NCBI GenBank assembly: GCA_019419995.1
Contig: JAHZHZ010000002.1
Span: forward strand, 1 to 6,688
Reading direction: 5' to 3'
DNA length: 6,688 nucleotides
Source of the DNA: Clostridiales bacterium
GTDB taxonomy: Bacteria > Bacillota > Clostridia > Christensenellales > Aristaeellaceae
In this document: positions 1 to 6,408 of the stretch, one piece after another
How positions within the stretch are numbered: the first letter of the stretch is position 1
Layout of the letters: each line of letters starts with the position of its first letter
Notes under the pieces: generated by a model
What the model saw: only the letters and a program-made list of their open reading frames with translations
What the model was told of the DNA's origin: nothing
Database searches by the model: none
Program-made: the position numbers and the translations under genes

Positions 1-1
1 G

Positions 2-67
2 GCTACAGCGGAAGCGACGGCTACGGTGGAAGCGACGGCTACAGCGGAAGCGACGACTACGGCGGAA
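2..67 (+). repeat. 18-bp tandem repeat encoding Ala-Thr-x-Glu-Ala-Thr
   Basis: Units lie at 2-19, 20-37 and 38-55, with a partial fourth unit at 56-67. Units 1 and 3 (GCTACAGCGGAAGCGACG) are identical. Unit 2 differs at two bases (ACAGCG to ACGGTG), turning one Ala into Val. The fourth copy has drifted. The array starts at the window edge and probably continues upstream. Because 18 is a multiple of three, copy-number change would keep the exporter gene in frame. It encodes a flexible, acidic Ala/Thr/Glu linker that should lie outside the membrane, within the porter-domain insertion. Confidence 0.85.
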
Positions 68-3000
68 ATGATGACACAGGCAACTGCCGAAGTGGAACAG
101 GGGGAATCTTTGCCTGTCACAGATGTACAGGGCACTTCTACTATACCGGTGGTGGGATCTGCAATTACGCCCATGCCTGCTTTGGAAACGACGCCGGATG
201 AAGTGGAAGAGGAAGATCAGCAATTTGTGCTGTTAGATAGGTTGCTTGGTGGCGTGGCCCATGCGGAAGATAGCGGAGAAACCCTGGAAGAGTTGCGGGA
301 AGAACTGGCCCGCACGCAGGTGCAGTTGGAAGCGGCGCAGGGGGAAGTGGAGAGGCTCTCTGCCCGCCACGACAGTTTGCGGGAGACCCTGAACGAACAG
401 AACATAGCTCTGGAGGAAGCCAGGGAATCCCTGGCTCTGGTGGAAGATGGCGAAACCAGCGTAGAGAGCCGCATTGAAGCCGCTCGGGCGCAGATTGCCG
501 CCTGCGATGAACGCATTGCAGAGTTGGATGAAGAAATTGCAGAGCTGACACAGGAAATTGAAGGGGGCGGAACCCGGGAACAGCTGGTAGCTCAAATTGC
601 GCAGCTGGACCAGCAAATTGCCCAGATCAAGGCCAGCGAGGCATATCAAGCCTACTTGATGATTTCTGACGGCGAGGCTCTGGAAGCACAGTACGCACAG
701 GCACAGGCTGCAGTGGCCCAGCTGGAGGCGGGAATTGCTCAGATGGATGACATGCTCTCCAAACTAAATCAGGGCATTCTTCCCGGTGGGATGATCGAGG
801 GAATAGACGAGGATACGGATTTAGCGGCTGCCCGGCAACAGTTGGTGGATGCGCGGAAGAAGGCCGAGAGCGGATTCAGCCAGGCATCTTCGGCGCTGCG
901 AGATGCTGAAGACGAGCTTTCTGCTGCCATGAAGGAGTTTCATGATAACCGGGATGAGGCTCTGGAAAACGCAGGCATCGACGGTATTATCACTGTGCAG
1001 ACCGTTTCCAGCATACTGGGGTCTCAAAATCTAGACCTGCCGGCTGGCTATGTGTCCAATGGTGATGACCTCTATCTGGTGAGCGTAGGTCCGCAATTTG
1101 CCTCCCTGGAGGAGCTTAAGCAGGTGAAGCTGTTCTCTCTGGGGTTGGAAACGGTGGATGATGTGCGACTTTTAGATGTGGCTGATGTGCAAATCAGCGA
1201 CAACAGCGCGGATCTGTTCACTTTGGTGAATGGTGAGAGCGGCATCATGCTATCCTTTGAAAAACAATCTACAGCCTCCACCGCAGAAGTGGCAGAGAAT
1301 ATCAGCGCCGAAAGCGAGGCGTTGATGGCGGAAAATCCGCGCCTGCATGTGACGGAAATGATGAATCAGGGCGATTATATCAATCTGATCGTAGATTCTG
1401 TGCTGGACAATCTGGTTTCCGGCGGCGTGCTGGCCATTTTGGTGTTGCTGCTGTTTTTGATGGACTGGCAGCCTACACTGATTGTGGCGCTGTCCATTCC
1501 AGCCAGTGTGGTAGTGGCCTTCGTCTGCATGTACTTTACAGGGATTACCCTCAACGTCATGTCCTTGTCGGGATTGGCGTTGGGCGTGGGTATGCTGGTG
1601 GATAACTCGATTGTGTCCATTGAAAATATATACAGACTGCGGGACGAAGAGGGATTACCTATTCTCACCGCCAGCATTCGGGGCGTCAATCAGGTGGCAG
1701 GCGCGCTGTTCGCGTCCACCCTCACCACCATTTGTGTTTTCCTGCCGGTTATCTTTGTGGAGGGTATGGCTCGGGACTTGTTTAGTGACATGGGGCTCAC
1801 AATTGCCTTCTCCCTGCTAGCGAGTCTGTTAGTGGCTATGACGGTGGTTCCCTGTTTCTCTGCCACGCTGTTCAAGCGCAGCAAACCCCGGCGGCATCGA
1901 ATTTTTGAAGCGGTGCAGCGGGTCTATACCCGCCTGCTTCGAGGCGCTCTGCGCTTTAAACCTGTGGTGTTACTGATGGCGATAGCGCTGCTGGTGTATT
2001 CTGGTGCACAAGTGATGAATATGCCCATTTCATTCATGCCCAGCGTCAATTCCGAACAAATGAGTGTCACTCTGAGTTTTGAGGATGCTCAGATTCCCCA
2101 GTCTCAGCAGGAGTCGGAAGCTTTGGAAATCATGAACGCCATGATGCAAATCGATGCAGTGGTAGATGTGGCCCTCACTCGGGGTTCCAGCATGTCACTG
2201 ATGTCTTCTGTAGGTGGCGGAGATAGTTTTAGCTACTATGTTTTGGTGGATCCCGAGGCGGGGCGCAGTAATGCTGAAATTGCCGCTGATATGCGTGCAG
2301 CTGCGGCTCAGTGGGCGGATGGTGAGAGGGCCGTACTCAGCGTACAGGAAAGTACCATGGATTTGAGTGCTTTCGCTGGGCAGGGCATCAGCATCAATAT
2401 CAGCGGGGAAGATATTGAAAACCTGCGTACAGCGGCTCGGGAAGTGGCACAACTCTGTGAACAGGTACCGGGAGCACAGGATATCGACGATGGCTCTGAG
2501 ACCACAGAACCCAAGATCATTGTCACGGTGGACCGCGAGTTGGCCAGTGACAATTCCCTGTCCGTGGCCCAGGTGTATCAGTATGTGGCCCAGCGCCTTT
2601 ATGGTGCTGCCGAATTGACCAGCGCTACATTGGATGGACGGGACTATACCCTCTATGTTTCCGAAGATCGCAACAGCAATCTCACACCGGAAGACATTGA
2701 AGATATGGAAATTGAGGTGGAAACTGCTGAGGAGAGTAAGCTGGTGCGTATCGGCGATATTGCCCAAATTTCTGAGGGAGAGAGCCTATCCAGCATCAGG
2801 CGCGAAAACCAGCGGCGCACTGTGAGCGTCAGTTTTGAAATCGCCCAGGGCTATAGTGCCAACCTGGTGAGTCGCGATTTGGAGAAGCTGCTGGCAAATT
2901 ATCAGCCGCCGGAGGGCTGCTCCATTTCCCTGGGCGGCGAAAATGAATCCGTGATGGGCTATATGAGCGATTTGATAACCATGCTGGGTATCGCCGTGCT

Positions 3001-3655
3001 GTTTATTTTCCTGATCATGGTGGCGCAGTTCCAGTCCTTTAAATCGCCTATTATCGTCATGTTCACCATTCCTCTGGCCTTTACGGGCGGCTTGTTGGCA
3101 TTGCTGATCACCAACATGGATCTTTCCATCATTTCCATGGTTGGGTTCCTGGTGCTCTCGGGCGTGGTGGTGAATAACGGCATCGTGTTTATTGATAGCG
3201 TCAATCAGATGCGTATTGCCGGAATGTCCAAGCGAGAGGCCTTGGTGGAAACTGGCAGAATTCGCTTGAGACCCATCCTGATGACGGCGTTGACCACCAT
3301 TCTGGGTATGAGCACCATGGCTCTGGCGCGGGGTATGGGTGCGGAGATGATGCAGCCCATGGCGGTAGTCACCATTGGAGGATTGATTTACGCCACGCTG
3401 ATGACCCTGTTCGTGGTCCCAGTACTCTACGATCTGTTCAACGGTGAAAAAATGAAATCTCGGGAAATTGAAATGATGAAAGAGGCTGCTGGCATGCATC
3501 GGGATGGTTTTGATGACGAAGGCATGGCTTCTGCGGTTGTGGATGTGAAAACCCCTGTGAACCCTGTGCCTGCGGAGGGTCCGTTGTCTCCCGTGGTTCC
3601 GGGCACTTCGGAACCTTCCGATGTCCGGAAGAAACGCATTCGCATTCGATTCTAA
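2..3655 (+). CDS. RND-superfamily (HAE1/AcrB-like) efflux transporter with coiled-coil insertion, 5'-partial
   Basis: This is the C-terminal part of an RND transporter, a proton-motive-force-driven exporter in the cytoplasmic membrane; the substrate is unknown. The frame is open to the left edge, so the true start, TM1, PN1 and the first part of PN2 lie upstream. Residue numbers here count from the GTG at 26, which is an internal Val. Residues 1-80 are low-complexity and acidic. Residues 81-325 are coiled coil. QN-x-x-LPAG at about 334-341 resumes the porter domain. TM2 is near 466-479 and TM3 near 485-504. TM4 carries LVDNSIVSIEN, with D526-N527 at the AcrB D407-D408 positions. TM7 is near 646-660 and the second porter domain spans about 661-980. 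TM8 is near 984-1000, and TM10 carries VVVNNGIVFID at 1047-1057. The RxRLRPILMTALTT motif precedes TM11. Residues 1139-1209 form a hydrophilic tail ending KKRIRIRF. The visible part alone exceeds 1,200 residues, whereas AcrB is about 1,050 in total. The RND assignment is very secure; the substrate and any partner proteins are not visible. Confidence 0.95.
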   Translation, partial: ATAEATATVEATATAEATTTAEMMTQATAEVEQGESLPVTDVQGTSTIPVVGSAITPMPALETTPDEVEEEDQQFVLLDRLLGGVAHAEDSGETLEELREELARTQVQLEAAQGEVERLSARHDSLRETLNEQNIALEEARESLALVEDGETSVESRIEAARAQIAACDERIAELDEEIAELTQEIEGGGTREQLVAQIAQLDQQIAQIKASEAYQAYLMISDGEALEAQYAQAQAAVAQLEAGIAQMDDMLSKLNQGILPGGMIEGIDEDTDLAAARQQLVDARKKAESGFSQASSALRDAEDELSAAMKEFHDNRDEALENAGIDGIITVQTVSSILGSQNLDLPAGYVSNGDDLYLVSVGPQFASLEELKQVKLFSLGLETVDDVRLLDVADVQISDNSADLFTLVNGESGIMLSFEKQSTASTAEVAENISAESEALMAENPRLHVTEMMNQGDYINLIVDSVLDNLVSGGVLAILVLLLFLMDWQPTLIVALSIPASVVVAFVCMYFTGITLNVMSLSGLALGVGMLVDNSIVSIENIYRLRDEEGLPILTASIRGVNQVAGALFASTLTTICVFLPVIFVEGMARDLFSDMGLTIAFSLLASLLVAMTVVPCFSATLFKRSKPRRHRIFEAVQRVYTRLLRGALRFKPVVLLMAIALLVYSGAQVMNMPISFMPSVNSEQMSVTLSFEDAQIPQSQQESEALEIMNAMMQIDAVVDVALTRGSSMSLMSSVGGGDSFSYYVLVDPEAGRSNAEIAADMRAAAAQWADGERAVLSVQESTMDLSAFAGQGISINISGEDIENLRTAAREVAQLCEQVPGAQDIDDGSETTEPKIIVTVDRELASDNSLSVAQVYQYVAQRLYGAAELTSATLDGRDYTLYVSEDRNSNLTPEDIEDMEIEVETAEESKLVRIGDIAQISEGESLSSIRRENQRRTVSVSFEIAQGYSANLVSRDLEKLLANYQPPEGCSISLGGENESVMGYMSDLITMLGIAVLFIFLIMVAQFQSFKSPIIVMFTIPLAFTGGLLALLITNMDLSIISMVGFLVLSGVVVNNGIVFIDSVNQMRIAGMSKREALVETGRIRLRPILMTALTTILGMSTMALARGMGAEMMQPMAVVTIGGLIYATLMTLFVVPVLYDLFNGEKMKSREIEMMKEAAGMHRDGFDDEGMASAVVDVKTPVNPVPAEGPLSPVVPGTSEPSDVRKKRIRIRF
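266..1000 (+). other. Coiled-coil insertion within the RND porter domain
   Basis: Residues about 81-325 of the exporter (counted from position 26) are rich in Glu, Gln, Ala and Leu with heptad-like hydrophobic spacing. By eye they divide into helices at about 81-139, 144-179, 183-213, 217-248 and 264-325. The breaks are at DGET (141-144), GGGT (180-183), SDGE (214-217) and the LPGG turn (252-255). The conserved RND fold resumes with a helix and QN-x-x-LPAGYV. In AcrB this point is the PN2/docking-loop region, which has only a beta-hairpin arm and no coiled coil. The placement rests on motif alignment from memory and the helix limits are approximate. Confidence 0.75.
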
Positions 3656-3665
3656 TTTAACCTAA

Positions 3666-3715
3666 ACTCCCTCCCGCAGAGATGCGGGAGGGAGTATTTT
3701 GATTTTTGTTTTCTT
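3666..3715 (+). terminator. Strong intrinsic terminator after the RND gene, probably bidirectional
   Basis: A perfect 13-bp stem (3666-3678 with 3683-3695, ACTCCCTCCCGCA/TGCGGGAGGGAGT) closes a 4-base GAGA loop. A long T-rich tail follows at 3697-3715. The hairpin starts 10 bp after the exporter stop codon. On the minus strand the same stem is followed by TTAGGTTAAATTA, a weaker U-tract, so it may also end the convergent methyltransferase transcript. The remaining intergenic DNA (3716-3766) shows nothing recognisable. Confidence 0.92.
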
Positions 3716-3766
3716 AGTGGCAGTCCAGCCAATCTGAGGTGCAAGTATGACTTTTGAAGCGCACGG

Positions 3767-4384
3767 TTATGGAACTGGATGTACTGTTGATTTCGGGATC
3801 GAACAGCACAGAATCCAGTAGCCCTTTTCCCGAGCGATGCGTTCTACCTGTTCAAAAATTGTTTCCAGATATCTCTGGGCTGATTCTGCTCCCTGCTGTT
3901 TGCGGATTACGATGTACAGCGCACCCTCGGGTTTTAGTCGTCTTGCCGCCTGAGCAAAGAGATCGTAGATCACCTGTTTGCCTGTTCGAATAGGTGGATT
4001 GAACACGATGGCATCAAAGAGCCCCTCAAGACTTTCGAAACCGTCGCCCTGAACTACCTGGGCATTTGTAACGCCATTCTGCCGCAGGTTGCGTTCTGCC
4101 AGCTCCACAGCCCGCGAATTGATGTCGCTGAGCCACAATTCCAAATGAGGGTATTTTCCCCCCAGTGCAACACCTACGGGACCCCACCCACAGCCCAGAT
4201 CCAGAACGCGGCCCGACATTTTTGGGAGCGCTTCCAAAAGAATTCGAGTGCCCATATCCAAACCGTCTCGGGAAAAGGTGCCCGCATCAGTAATGCAGCT
4301 GAGTCGCTGGTCCAGCACTTCAAAGGTAACCGTTCGCTCGTCGTGGGCGACAGCGGGATTGGGGGTATAGTAATGCTCTGTCAT
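3767..4384 (-). CDS. RsmC/YbxB-type class I SAM-dependent methyltransferase (likely 16S rRNA guanine-N2)
   Basis: This 205-residue cytoplasmic protein has the MTS-type methyltransferase fold. The SAM-binding motif I is VLDLGCGWGPVG at 60-71. The acidic residue for the ribose is D87 (SDINSRAVE), and the catalytic NPPIRTGK motif is at 129-136. The opening MTEHYYTPNP and the VIRKQQGA segment (159-166) are typical of the YbxB/RsmC family. In E. coli, RsmC makes m2G1207 in 16S rRNA and has two methyltransferase-like domains; this protein is the single-domain form common in Firmicutes, and its exact target is inferred. The ATG is preceded by AGGAG with 7-nt spacing. That site lies inside the end of the upstream pseudouridine synthase gene, and the genes are 4 bp apart, so co-transcription and coupled translation are likely. 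The last 10 or so residues after KGYWIL appear longer than the usual family end. Confidence 0.9.
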   Translation of the reverse strand: MTEHYYTPNPAVAHDERTVTFEVLDQRLSCITDAGTFSRDGLDMGTRILLEALPKMSGRVLDLGCGWGPVGVALGGKYPHLELWLSDINSRAVELAERNLRQNGVTNAQVVQGDGFESLEGLFDAIVFNPPIRTGKQVIYDLFAQAARRLKPEGALYIVIRKQQGAESAQRYLETIFEQVERIAREKGYWILCCSIPKSTVHPVP

Positions 4385-4388
4385 TTTT

Positions 4389-5105
4389 CTACTCCTGATT
4401 GAGATTAGTCAAGGCACGCAGACCAGACAGTTCATCCGCTCTGAGATGGCGGAACTGACCGGGAGCGAGGTCTTCATCCAGGGTTACACATCCGATACGA
4501 AGTCGGTGCAAATTAATCAATGGATGCCCTATTGCCGCAAACATGCGCTTGACCTGATGAAATTTGCCCTCTGTGAGAATAACATCTGCCACCGAGTGCT
4601 CGCCACACTGAAGAATGTTCAATTGTGCGGGTTGGGCCGTAAAGTCGCTCAGGCGTATTCCGGAGGCAAAGGCCTGAACGTCTAATGGGGTCAGCGCCCC
4701 TTCACAGGTGGCGCGGTAACATTTTTCCGCCTTCCAACGGGGAGAAATCAGCCGATGCGCCAGTTGCCCATCAGTAGTGAGCAGCACCAGGCCGGTTACA
4801 TCCCGATCCAGACGGCCCACAGGGCCGATTTTACGTCGCTGTAGGGCTTCCGGCAGTAGAGATAACACTGTAGGCAGGCGGAGGTCCTGAGTGGCGGTGA
4901 TTACGCCAGAGGGTTTATTGATCATCAGATACAATTCTTGCTGGGCATTCAGCGGTGCGCCATCCAGCAGTACCTGACCAGTTTCTACGGCCATGCCTGC
5001 ATCCCGAACAACTTGTCCGTTCACCTGTACCCGGCCCCGGGCGATGATGTTTCTCGCCTCGGAACGGGTGTATCCCGTCAGTGAAAGCGCTTTATCCAGT
5101 CGCAT
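4389..5105 (-). CDS. rsuA: RsuA-family 16S rRNA pseudouridine synthase
   Basis: This 238-residue protein isomerises a uridine to pseudouridine in rRNA; in E. coli RsuA the target is 16S U516. An N-terminal S4 RNA-binding domain (about 1-49, MRLDKALSLTGYTRSEAR) is followed by LMINKPSG at 60-67. The catalytic motif GRLDRDVTG has the nucleophilic Asp at residue 100, matching D102 of E. coli RsuA. The EGKFHQVKRMFAAIG motif (179-193) and the LAPGQFR ending fit RsuA better than RluB/E/F. The ATG at 5105 is chosen because AGGAGG lies 9 nt upstream and MRLDK is the family's usual N-terminus. The longer in-frame start at 5168 would place 21 atypical residues upstream of the promoter. It is the first gene of a two-gene operon with the methyltransferase, which also targets 16S rRNA. 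The related Firmicutes name rluB cannot be fully excluded. Confidence 0.92.
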   Translation of the reverse strand: MRLDKALSLTGYTRSEARNIIARGRVQVNGQVVRDAGMAVETGQVLLDGAPLNAQQELYLMINKPSGVITATQDLRLPTVLSLLPEALQRRKIGPVGRLDRDVTGLVLLTTDGQLAHRLISPRWKAEKCYRATCEGALTPLDVQAFASGIRLSDFTAQPAQLNILQCGEHSVADVILTEGKFHQVKRMFAAIGHPLINLHRLRIGCVTLDEDLAPGQFRHLRADELSGLRALTNLNQE

Positions 5106-5114
5106 GCCCCTATC

Positions 5115-5120
5115 CCTCCT
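5115..5120 (-). promoter_or_regulatory. Ribosome binding site that fixes the rsuA start
   Basis: AGGAGG is read on the minus strand, 9 nt before the ATG at 5105. The predicted transcription start (about 5121) lies immediately upstream. The Shine-Dalgarno sequence would therefore sit at the very 5' end of a leader of only about 16 nt. Confidence 0.8.
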
Positions 5121-5127
5121 TAAAATA

Positions 5128-5156
5128 ATTATATCAGTCCCAATGCACTTGCGCAA
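5128..5156 (-). promoter_or_regulatory. Predicted sigma-A promoter for the rsuA-methyltransferase operon
   Basis: On the minus strand a perfect TATAAT (-10, 5133-5128) is preceded by TGA at 5136-5134, an extended -10. A weak -35, TTGCGC (5156-5151), stands 17 bp upstream. The -35 shares its bases with the divergent promoter for the aldo/keto reductase. The predicted transcription start is near 5121. This is inferred from sequence only. Confidence 0.75.
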
Positions 5157-5169
5157 GGAGGAGTGCATT
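5142..5169. promoter_or_regulatory. Candidate operator: inverted repeat over the shared -35 region
   Basis: AATGCACT (5142-5149) and AGTGCATT (5162-5169) are perfect 8-bp inverted copies with a 12-bp spacer. A nested 10-bp palindrome, CTTGCGCAAG (5148-5157), holds both overlapping -35 elements. Neither predicted transcript includes the repeat, so it is more likely a DNA-level protein site than an RNA hairpin. The cognate regulator is unknown, and the arrangement does not match operators I recognise, such as Rex. Confidence 0.5.
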
Positions 5170-5178
5170 TGATATAAT
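5149..5178 (+). promoter_or_regulatory. Predicted sigma-A promoter for the aldo/keto reductase gene
   Basis: A perfect TATAAT at 5173-5178 is preceded by TGA at 5170-5172 (extended -10). A weak -35, TTGCGC (5149-5154), stands 18 bp upstream. Transcription should start near 5185, giving a leader of about 29 nt. The leader carries GGAGG (5203-5207), 6 nt before the ATG at 5214. Confidence 0.75.
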
Positions 5179-5213
5179 AAAGTTACACGATATCACATCA
5201 ATGGAGGCGGAGT

Positions 5214-6344
5214 ATGAACGAGGAATTTGTAAAAAGCATTCCCAAACTGGGCTTTGGCCTGATGCGCCTGCCCCAGAAGGATGGGGAAATTGACCTTCCC
5301 CAGACCAGCAAAATGGTGGATATGTTTCTGGAAAAGGGATTTACGTATTTTGATACCGCCTATGGTTACGGCTTCGGCGCCTCTGAACGAGCGGCTAAGA
5401 TTTGCCTGGTAGATCGTCATCCCCGGGAGAGTTTCTATCTGGCCACCAAGCTGCCCGCCTGGTCGGGCGCCAATAATGCGGAAGAGGCTCGGCAGATGTT
5501 CTACACTTCTTTAGAACGCACGGGTGCAGGCTATTTTGATTTCTATTTGTTGCACAATCTGGGTGAGCATCGTACTCATTATTTTGATGATTACGGAATC
5601 TGGAATTTTCTGGCCGAGCGCAAGAAAGAGGGACTGATCCGGCATTTGGGCTTTTCCTTCCACGACAAGGCAGATGTGCTGGATCAGCTCCTCAATGCCC
5701 ATCCTGAGATGGAATTTGTGCAGCTGCAGATTAACTATTTCGATTGGGAAAATCCCTATGTTGAGTCCCGCAAGTGCTACGAAGTGGCTCGCCGCCACGG
5801 CAAGCCCGTGATCATTATGGAACCGGTTAAGGGTGGAAATCTTGCGGCACCGCCGGAAGAAGTGGTGAAGCTGATGAATGAGCTTCGTCCGGGCGAATCC
5901 CCCGCCAGCTGGGCGCTGCGCTTTGCAGCTTCGCTGGATGGTGTGCTTACTGTGCTCTCAGGCATGTCCAATACCGATCAGATGGCGGATAACCTGGCGC
6001 ACATGTCCAACTTCAGACCCATGGACAAGGAGGAATATGCCGTCATTGAAAGGGCTCGGGAGATTCTCAATTCCATGGATACCGTGCCTTGCACAGCCTG
6101 TGAGTATTGCGTCAAGGGTTGTCCTCAGAATATTCCCATTCCGGGCTGTTTCCAGGCGCTGAACATGTATCTGCGCTTTAATAATCTGGAGCTCGCCCGC
6201 AGCAAGTATGAATGGAACACCGATGGCCACCAGCTGAGCCGGGCTTCTGCTTGTGTGGAGTGTGGCCAATGCGAAGAAGTTTGTCCTCAGCACATTTCTA
6301 TCCGCGATTCCCTCAAACGGGCAGTGGAAATCCTGGAAAAATGA
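5214..6344 (+). CDS. Aldo/keto reductase with C-terminal 2x[4Fe-4S] ferredoxin domain
   Basis: This 376-residue cytoplasmic oxidoreductase joins an aldo/keto reductase TIM barrel (about 1-285) to a ferredoxin-like domain (about 290-376). The catalytic tetrad appears complete: D47 and Y52 in FDTAYGYG, K79 in LATKLP and H114 in YLLHN. Two cluster motifs of the form CxxCxxCxxxCP lie at C293/C296/C299/C303 and C347/C350/C353/C357, enough for two [4Fe-4S] clusters. This matches the widespread anaerobe family known as COG1453; members are predicted NAD(P)H-linked oxidoreductases whose substrates are mostly undetermined. The fused clusters suggest electron exchange with another carrier in addition to nicotinamide, which is inference. 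The start is supported by GGAGG with 6-nt spacing and by KLGFGLMRLP at 11-20, typical of the family's first strand. It is transcribed alone, divergently from rsuA, and ends at a hairpin terminator. Confidence 0.93.
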   Translation: MNEEFVKSIPKLGFGLMRLPQKDGEIDLPQTSKMVDMFLEKGFTYFDTAYGYGFGASERAAKICLVDRHPRESFYLATKLPAWSGANNAEEARQMFYTSLERTGAGYFDFYLLHNLGEHRTHYFDDYGIWNFLAERKKEGLIRHLGFSFHDKADVLDQLLNAHPEMEFVQLQINYFDWENPYVESRKCYEVARRHGKPVIIMEPVKGGNLAAPPEEVVKLMNELRPGESPASWALRFAASLDGVLTVLSGMSNTDQMADNLAHMSNFRPMDKEEYAVIERAREILNSMDTVPCTACEYCVKGCPQNIPIPGCFQALNMYLRFNNLELARSKYEWNTDGHQLSRASACVECGQCEEVCPQHISIRDSLKRAVEILEK

Positions 6345-6359
6345 AGGAAAACATCCGCG

Positions 6360-6396
6360 AAAAGAAGCGAAGCACAGCTTCGCTTCTTTTATTTTT
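6360..6396 (+). terminator. Intrinsic terminator between convergent AKR and LDH genes
   Basis: A perfect 14-bp stem (6360-6373 with 6377-6390, AAAAGAAGCGAAGC/GCTTCGCTTCTTTT) closes a 3-base ACA loop. ATTTTTATAT follows on the plus strand. The stem itself ends in TTTT on both strands, so it may also terminate the lactate dehydrogenase transcript from the other side. It starts 15 bp after the reductase stop codon. Confidence 0.88.
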
Positions 6397-6408
6397 ATAT
6401 ATGCGAGC

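Noticed and set aside
26..28. GTG at 26 as the start of the exporter gene
   Set aside because: The same frame stays open to position 2 inside the 18-bp repeat, no ribosome binding site precedes the GTG, and an RND protein needs TM1 and PN1 upstream.
233..649. Minus-strand open frames opposite the coiled-coil region
   Set aside because: Several overlapping frames are open at once because of the repetitive GAA/GCA/CAG codons. None resembles a protein family.
2195..2767. 190-residue minus-strand open frame
   Set aside because: It is antisense to the conserved second porter domain of the exporter, with no ribosome binding site or family motifs noticed.
2786..3499. 237-residue minus-strand open frame with a His/Gln-rich product
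   Set aside because: It lies wholly opposite the conserved RND transmembrane region and has low-complexity composition typical of an antisense frame.
3767..3860. Possible frameshift at the C-terminus of the methyltransferase
   Set aside because: The tail after KGYWIL looks slightly unusual, but no alternative frame restores family-like sequence, so an intact gene is the simpler reading.
3754..3993. Plus-strand open frame after the exporter terminator
   Set aside because: It overlaps the 3' end of the well-supported methyltransferase gene on the other strand and has no recognisable content.
5106..5168. Longer rsuA start at 5168 adding 21 residues
   Set aside because: It would begin upstream of the predicted -10 box and encode an atypical leader. 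The ATG at 5105 has AGGAGG and the normal MRLDK opening.
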